Shown piece after piece: positions 58,781-64,000 of a DNA stretch of 64,000 nt. Every line of letters begins with the position of its first letter. Position 1 is the first letter of the stretch. Location: NCBI GenBank assembly GCA_013400115.1, contig VXBP01005118.1:62001-126000 (forward strand), read 5' to 3'. This DNA comes from Rhinopomastus cyanomelas. Taxonomy: Eukaryota > Chordata > Aves > Bucerotiformes > Rhinopomastidae. The notes beneath the pieces were generated by a model. The model saw nothing but the letters and a program-made list of their open reading frames with translations. It had not been told where the DNA came from and searched no databases. The position numbers and the translations under genes were made by a program.

Positions 58781-60634
58781 CTGGAGAAATAAAGCAGAGT
58801 CAAGGCATCAGTGGGGCGTTCGCTGCGTAGAGTGATCACTGACAACGGGCATGTCATCCCCACTCATTTATTGACTCTGGTTAATCATTTCCTGAGGACT
58901 TCTATTTGTGACTTTTCAACATATGAGTGACTTTGCTTCATTTGAAATAGTTTCTGGCTGGCTGAGTGCATTCTCTGGAGTCATGTCAGCTTGTACTTCA
59001 GTCACTAAGCATCTTCTGTGGAAAGAGTAACACAGCCAAGTGACTGAACTGCCTGCTCTAGGAAGTGCCCTTGGACCTGTGACACTCATTTAAAAAAAAC
59101 CTAAACCAGTATGCCTGAGCCTTGGCTTGTCCTATAAACAGAGACGTCTCATGCAGCCGTCACCAGTGCTTTTGGTGGCTGAAAAGAAAAACAAATGCTG
59201 AAAGCATTTCCTTTCTAAGTCACTCTACAGCAAAAAAGACACAGTGGGAATCCTCGTGAGAACTCTTCTTAGTTGTCATGAGAATTCTGGAAGGGAACAA
59301 ATTTCTTTTCATGAGCAGATCTACCAGAAGGAAGATGGAGATGAGAGGGAGTGAAAAGTAGAATTTCCAGGGGAGTCATCTCCATCCTTCAGATTTCATG
59401 CTGGGGTTGAGTAGGAACTGCTGTCTGTGGCCACACCAGCCCAGCCTGCTTCCGTACTCCGGAAAAGCAGATAAATTGCCGGTGAAAAGAAGACAAAGAC
59501 AAAAACAAACATATATATATGTTATTGCTCACTTCTTGTATGTAGATACAGGTAGAGATTAGATAGAGGTTGAGGGGGGAGGCACCGATCACACGCGCTA
59601 AATACAGATGTCTCTCTGAAAACTCGAGGGCTCTGCTTGTGCGAGAACATGTCGACATCTACACCAACACACAAAGCATCACGGAGCTCCCTTCAGACTA
59701 TGAATTTGCTTTGCATGGACTGTGCCGCCCTGGCCACAAAAGGTAGATTCCGAGGTCACTCTCTGACCTGGCTGCTCACTTCTCAGCACCCACAGCTACA
59801 GGGCAACCACACAGAACAGGGGAATCTCCTCAACGGCAGAGCTTCCAGTCAGAAGGACCTCTGGAAATCTAAAAGTTGGGCCCCTCAAAACCTCTAGCAT
59901 TCAAAGAAGTGGCTCAGGGGAGCCGGAGGCTATTGGTAGGGAGCAGTGTTTCGTGTGGAGTTTAAATTAACCAGACATTCCAACTGGCACCACCTGGAAG
60001 CAGTTAAAAACACACTGCAATGTTAAGGGCTAACTTCCATTGATGTCAAATCCCCCCGAGTTCTTCAAGTCAGTGCAAGCGATGCCAGCAATTGTTCTGT
60101 TTCGCTGTGGGATGAGAACACATGGCAAAGCTCCCACTTGGGGACCTATCTGCCTCTGGAATGCTGAGCTGCTTGGCAGCCTTGTGGCAGCTCTGCTCAA
60201 AACTTCACGTTTTGTAGGAGCACTGTGGCTTCTAAAGAGGCTCATCAGTTCCCTTCAGGGATCAGATGCAATGTGATGGCATTTGCCGCATGGTGAGAGG
60301 TTTCACTGTCAGCATCAAGACGTTGCCAGCATTTATGACGTGTTGCTGCTAATTGTTGCTATAGCTGTGCTCGAGTGGAATCCACAGCATCATGGATTGG
60401 CCTAGGCTGGTTATGTTTCCCCTTTCCCAGCTGGTGAGAACTTCATCAGACTGCCAGGATTTCTCAAATATGGCAGATAATGACCTAGCAACTGCATCCA
60501 CCAGTTCCCCCAGGACTCATAGACGTATCTCATCTGGTCTCATGGACTTGTGAACCTTCAGGTTCTTTTACAGTCATGAAAATAATCTGCTCCTACCACA
60601 GGTGGTACTTGAAAGGTATGTCTGAAGTGTTTAA

Positions 60635-61185
60635 ATCATAGTATCATTAGGGATTGCAAGGGACCTCGAAAGATCGTCTAGTCCAATCCCCCTGACACAG
60701 TAGGATCACCTAGATCAAGTCACATATAAACACATCCAGGCAAGTTTTAAAAGTCTCCAGTGAAGGAGACTCCACAACTCCCTTTGGCAGCCTGTTCCAG
60801 TGCTCCGTCACTCTCACAGAGAAGAAGTTCCTTCTCATATTTATATGGAACCTCCTATGTTCCAGTTTACACCCATTGCCCCTTGTCTTAGATGAGACTG
60901 AGAAGAGCCTGGCTCCATCCTCCTGACACCCACCCTTCACATATTTATAGACATTAATGAGGTCACCCCTCAGTCTCCTCCAAGCTAAAGAGACCCAGCT
61001 CTCTCAGCCTCTCCTCAGAACAGATGTGCTCCACTTCCTTCGTCATTCTCATTACTCTATGGTGGACTCACTCCAGCAGCTCCATGTCCCTCTTGAACTG
61101 AGTGACCTAGAATTGGACACAATACTCCAGATGTGGTCTCACCAGTGCAGAGCAGAGAGGGACAAGAACCATTAAAATGAAAACC
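60635..61185 (-). mobile_element. CR1 3' fragment
   Basis: The plus strand starts ATCATAGTATCATTAGGG, then GACCTCGAAAGATCGTCTAG and CACAGTAGGATCACCTAG, continuing through RT C-terminal sequence to GTGGTCTCACCAGTGCAGAG. The minus strand encodes ARLFSVSSKTRGNGCKLEHR and VTEHWNRLPKGVVESPSLET, the CR1 ORF2 end. It is 5'-truncated. Confidence 0.9.
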
Positions 61186-62555
61186 CAAGGCATGATCAGT
61201 GCAGGGTGTCTGCTGAGGGCTGTCTGAGAACCCCACAGCAGCAGCAGGACATCTGTGAGCCCTGACACCACACAGCGCCTCAGCCCACACAGCTCTGGCT
61301 GTTGGCCCTCTGCAGCTTGATGACTCCGCCAGGTCTAGAGCAAATTCAGCTGCTCCTGTCTCTGGGTAATATAAAATTATCCACCCGCCCACTCCACTTT
61401 GGTGCGATAAGGCACTATATCAGTCCAGCTGGTCACCATGACCCTTGCAAAGACTTGTCTGGCACCATTTACTTCATCCCTGCGTTATCTGTGAACCCGC
61501 TGCCACTCCCAGCCTGGAGTTCCTTCTGGAAGGAGTGGGTGCTCCAACCACACCCATTTTCCACAGGTGAGAGCTCTGGGACTGAAGATACACGTTGCTG
61601 TGTTAAAGGATCATGCAGGGTCACGGCCACACATGGGTGAGTCATCTCCGTGATGCCTTGCATGAGTTAAGGGAAGCCAGCTGCAGCAACTGCGATCCAG
61701 GGTGTAGGCAATAATGATGATTCAGAAAAATTAGGCCTGGGATGTGCGTGCCTCGACAAGCAACGGGTTTTAGCTGGCATGATCTTCCCATGGCCAGACT
61801 TAGGATTATTCAGACAGACTGAAAGCATGAGAAGTAGTATCAGAAAATAACAGAGCGCTTCTGGTTCGGGAGAAAACTGCCCTCCAAGCACCTGCGCAGG
61901 ACTTACTGTTTGATCAATGCCCAAATGAATGAATTATCACTTCCTGGCTGGATTCAGTGGGAATATATTGGAGCAAAAAGGGCAGGATCAGGCCCCTTTC
62001 CACTTGCCAGGGATCCTCTCCATCCCATTATGTGCAGGTGGGCAGACAGACACACACACGCAGACACACTCTGGCAAGGCAGTGCTACCAGCCTGCAGCA
62101 TTGGATCTGCAGCCCTGAGGGAGGATGGTCACTCCTCAGATGTCACACCATTCCCATCATATATTCCCAACTGGAGCTGGGCTCCAGTTAGATGCTATGA
62201 AGACAGGTGCCAATGTAAGGAGCCTGAGCATCCTGCACACTTCCAAACTGCTTGAACTTTCAAGGCAGTCACAGGCAAAATATCAGAGCTTTTGTTAGGC
62301 TACAGATAAAAAATGATCCCAAACGTGTTGCTATAACCATTACCTCCTCAAACAGACAAGTATTGCTGCGTGAGTCCACAGCTTTGAGAAAGGGAAGAGC
62401 ACTTGGACCTTAGTCCAAGTCCATTAGTCTTGAAGGGTGCCAAGGGGAAATCTGAAGTGGGGAACTAGGAAGATCACGACCCACCACCTTCCCAATCTGC
62501 AGTAGCCTTTGGTTGCTGAACAGCTCCAGAAGTCCCTGGGGCTTTGTTCATGGTT

Positions 62556-62622
62556 GAATCATAAAATCATTAGGAATTGGAAGGGACCTCGAAAGATCAT
62601 CTAGTCCAATCCCCCTGCAGAC
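62556..62622 (-). mobile_element. CR1 3' tip (about 65 bp)
   Basis: GAATCATAAAATCATTAGG, GAAGGGACCTCGAAAGATC and CTAGTCCAATCCCCCTGC on the plus strand are the reverse complement of a young-type CR1 3' end, heavily 5'-truncated. Confidence 0.85.
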
Positions 62623-64000
62623 CATGAACAGGCGCGCATCCCCTTGCTTTCCAGCTTTCCAAAGCAGAAAGCAGCAGAAATGGGTAGTACAAACTCTGTG
62701 CTCTTGAGGATCCTGAGTGACATTTGTTTCCTTTTACTTTCTACAAAGGACAGGGGGACAGGCCCTTGCTGTGGACAAATGCACGGCCCTGCTTCCCGAC
62801 TTATGCAAGAGTAAGACCTAACATCTGTGAGTCCGCATTGTGTAAGCTACTTCAGCAGAAAAGGTCACCCTGGACGGATCATTTGAAACAGACGAGAAAC
62901 ATTTGCCAGCAGGGTGAGCACCAGCTCCCAAGTTCTGGAACTGGGTCAGTTCCTGAGAAAAAGGCATTGCTGGGATTTGCAACAGTAGAGCTCCGTGACA
63001 CAACCGGCGGCGCTGCCGCACTCAGCAAGCGAGTGCAACTCCACGCTGGAAACTGCCGCTCCAGCAGCCTCCTCCCACAGCCCTCCCACCTAGACAAACT
63101 CCCTTTGCAAACTGCAGATGCTTTTCTTCTCCTCCATTTGTGGTGTCCTGCCAGGAGGATGCAGCTCCTGCTGCCTACAATCTCCATGCTGGTGCAGGAG
63201 GAGATGGGCTAAGGGCAAACTGGGGAGGATCCGTGCCCTTTCCCCGCGATGCTCTGTCTGTGGGTGAGGAAGAGGCGAGTCAAGGCTCACCTCTGCAAAG
63301 GGTATGTGCTCAGACCTTGGCTTGTACCAACTAACCAGCTGTAGCTGTCAGCAGTTTTCTAACCAGCTGTGGGAAACAGGGCAAATCCCTGCTTGTGCTA
63401 GTCCACAGCCTCATGGTCTTGGGCTCAGGGCAGGGACAGGAAGGTGACTTGCAGACAAATGAGATTAAATTGTGAAACACTCCTACCTAAGGAGTTTTAC
63501 ACCTGTTTAGCAGCACGTCCTGCACGCAACTGGGAGGGTGCCCTGGAAAATCCCTCCGCCCCAAGCCATCCCCCAGCAGCACAGCTGGCACGGATGCTGG
63601 CTGGGCTCAGCTACCCACTGCTGTGCCCTGTGCCCACTTTTCCTCAGGACACCTTGGTGCCAGTAGCACGGCAGCCTTGCACGAGCAACAGGCAAAGCCA
63701 CGGAGCTTTTTCTGGCTCACATTATAGCTGTGCTTGGAAGCACCAGTGGGCTCACAAATGGAGTCACTCTGTGCTCACCAACACCTTGCTGGGGGGCTTC
63801 CTCTTCCTACAGCAGCCTGGCCTCCTCCCAGAGCCTCACAGCTGCTCTGCAGGGGCAAGATTGATAAGAGAGCTAAAGCCCACATGCAGCAAACTTGTAA
63901 AGGTGACTCCAGGCTGAATAAGAGTTTTCAAGGCACAGAGAAGCCCCCAGGTTACACAGCCTGCATGTGCCCTGTGCCCACACGTACATTTGCTTTGACT

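Larger units (their letters stand above)
58781..64000. other. IL13RA2 upstream region, no other gene recognised
   Basis: The noncoding first exon and promoter of IL13RA2 may lie here but are not recognisable. In mammals the next gene is LRCH2; I found no leucine-rich-repeat or calponin-homology coding exon before the window ends. Apart from the CR1 pieces at 60635-61185 and 62556-62622, I see no further structure. Confidence 0.6.

Noticed and set aside
58781..64000. Terminal exons of LRCH2, the next gene in mammals
   Set aside because: No calponin-homology or leucine-rich-repeat peptide was recognised on the minus strand before the window ends.
1..64000. CRISPR arrays, phage or bacterial defence systems
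   Set aside because: The sequence is vertebrate nuclear DNA with introns, CR1 and LTRs; no regularly spaced repeats or operons.

Overview
This is avian nuclear DNA. Two vertebrate genes of the X-conserved HTR2C–IL13RA2 neighbourhood can be read exon by exon, and the interspersed repeats are almost all CR1 LINEs of several ages plus avian-type retroviral LTRs. There are no bacterial-style operons, CRISPR arrays or phage genes. The multi-subfamily CR1 content fits a bird, but I cannot set the order or species from sequence alone.

Layout: (1) 1-12059 is the 3' part of the HTR2C intron before coding exon 5 (human numbering). It holds an antisense LTR (about 4478-5758, with a gap) and decayed CR1. 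(2) 12060-12260 is HTR2C exon 5 (extracellular loop 1/TM3 to TM4, including the codons that are A-to-I edited in mammals). (3) 12261-28646 is the last HTR2C intron. It carries a 793-bp antisense LTR, a nested pair of CR1 elements (15054-18543), a sense CR1 containing an apparent assembly duplication, and an old CR1/L3-like remnant. (4) 28647-29476 is the terminal HTR2C coding exon, followed by a 3' UTR that probably ends at poly(A) signals near 32.36-32.66 kb. (5) About 32.7-46.0 kb is intergenic, with a second copy of the first LTR family in the opposite orientation (35976-36720, also gapped) and several CR1 fragments. (6) IL13RA2 lies on the minus strand from about 58.8 kb to about 46-47 kb. 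Eight coding exons with consistent splice sites and phases give 368 residues from signal peptide through the transmembrane segment; the short cytoplasmic-tail exon is uncertain. (7) 58781-64000 is 5' flank or first-intron sequence of IL13RA2 with CR1 fragments and no other gene that I recognise.

The two genes converge tail to tail, as in mammals: HTR2C (a Gq-coupled serotonin receptor) and IL13RA2 (a high-affinity, mostly decoy receptor for IL-13). They are neighbours but not functionally linked. The most interesting points are: the edited codons of HTR2C are present, but the mammalian proximal alternative donor dinucleotide is absent and no editing-complementary sequence follows the exon; the IL13RA2 tail is ambiguous; one CR1 is inserted inside another that retains a rare 5' UTR with tandem repeats; an unexplained reading frame with a leader-like start lies at 10042-10600; and several gaps and single Ns have a recognisable repeat-driven cause. 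I did not find a convincing new biological system.
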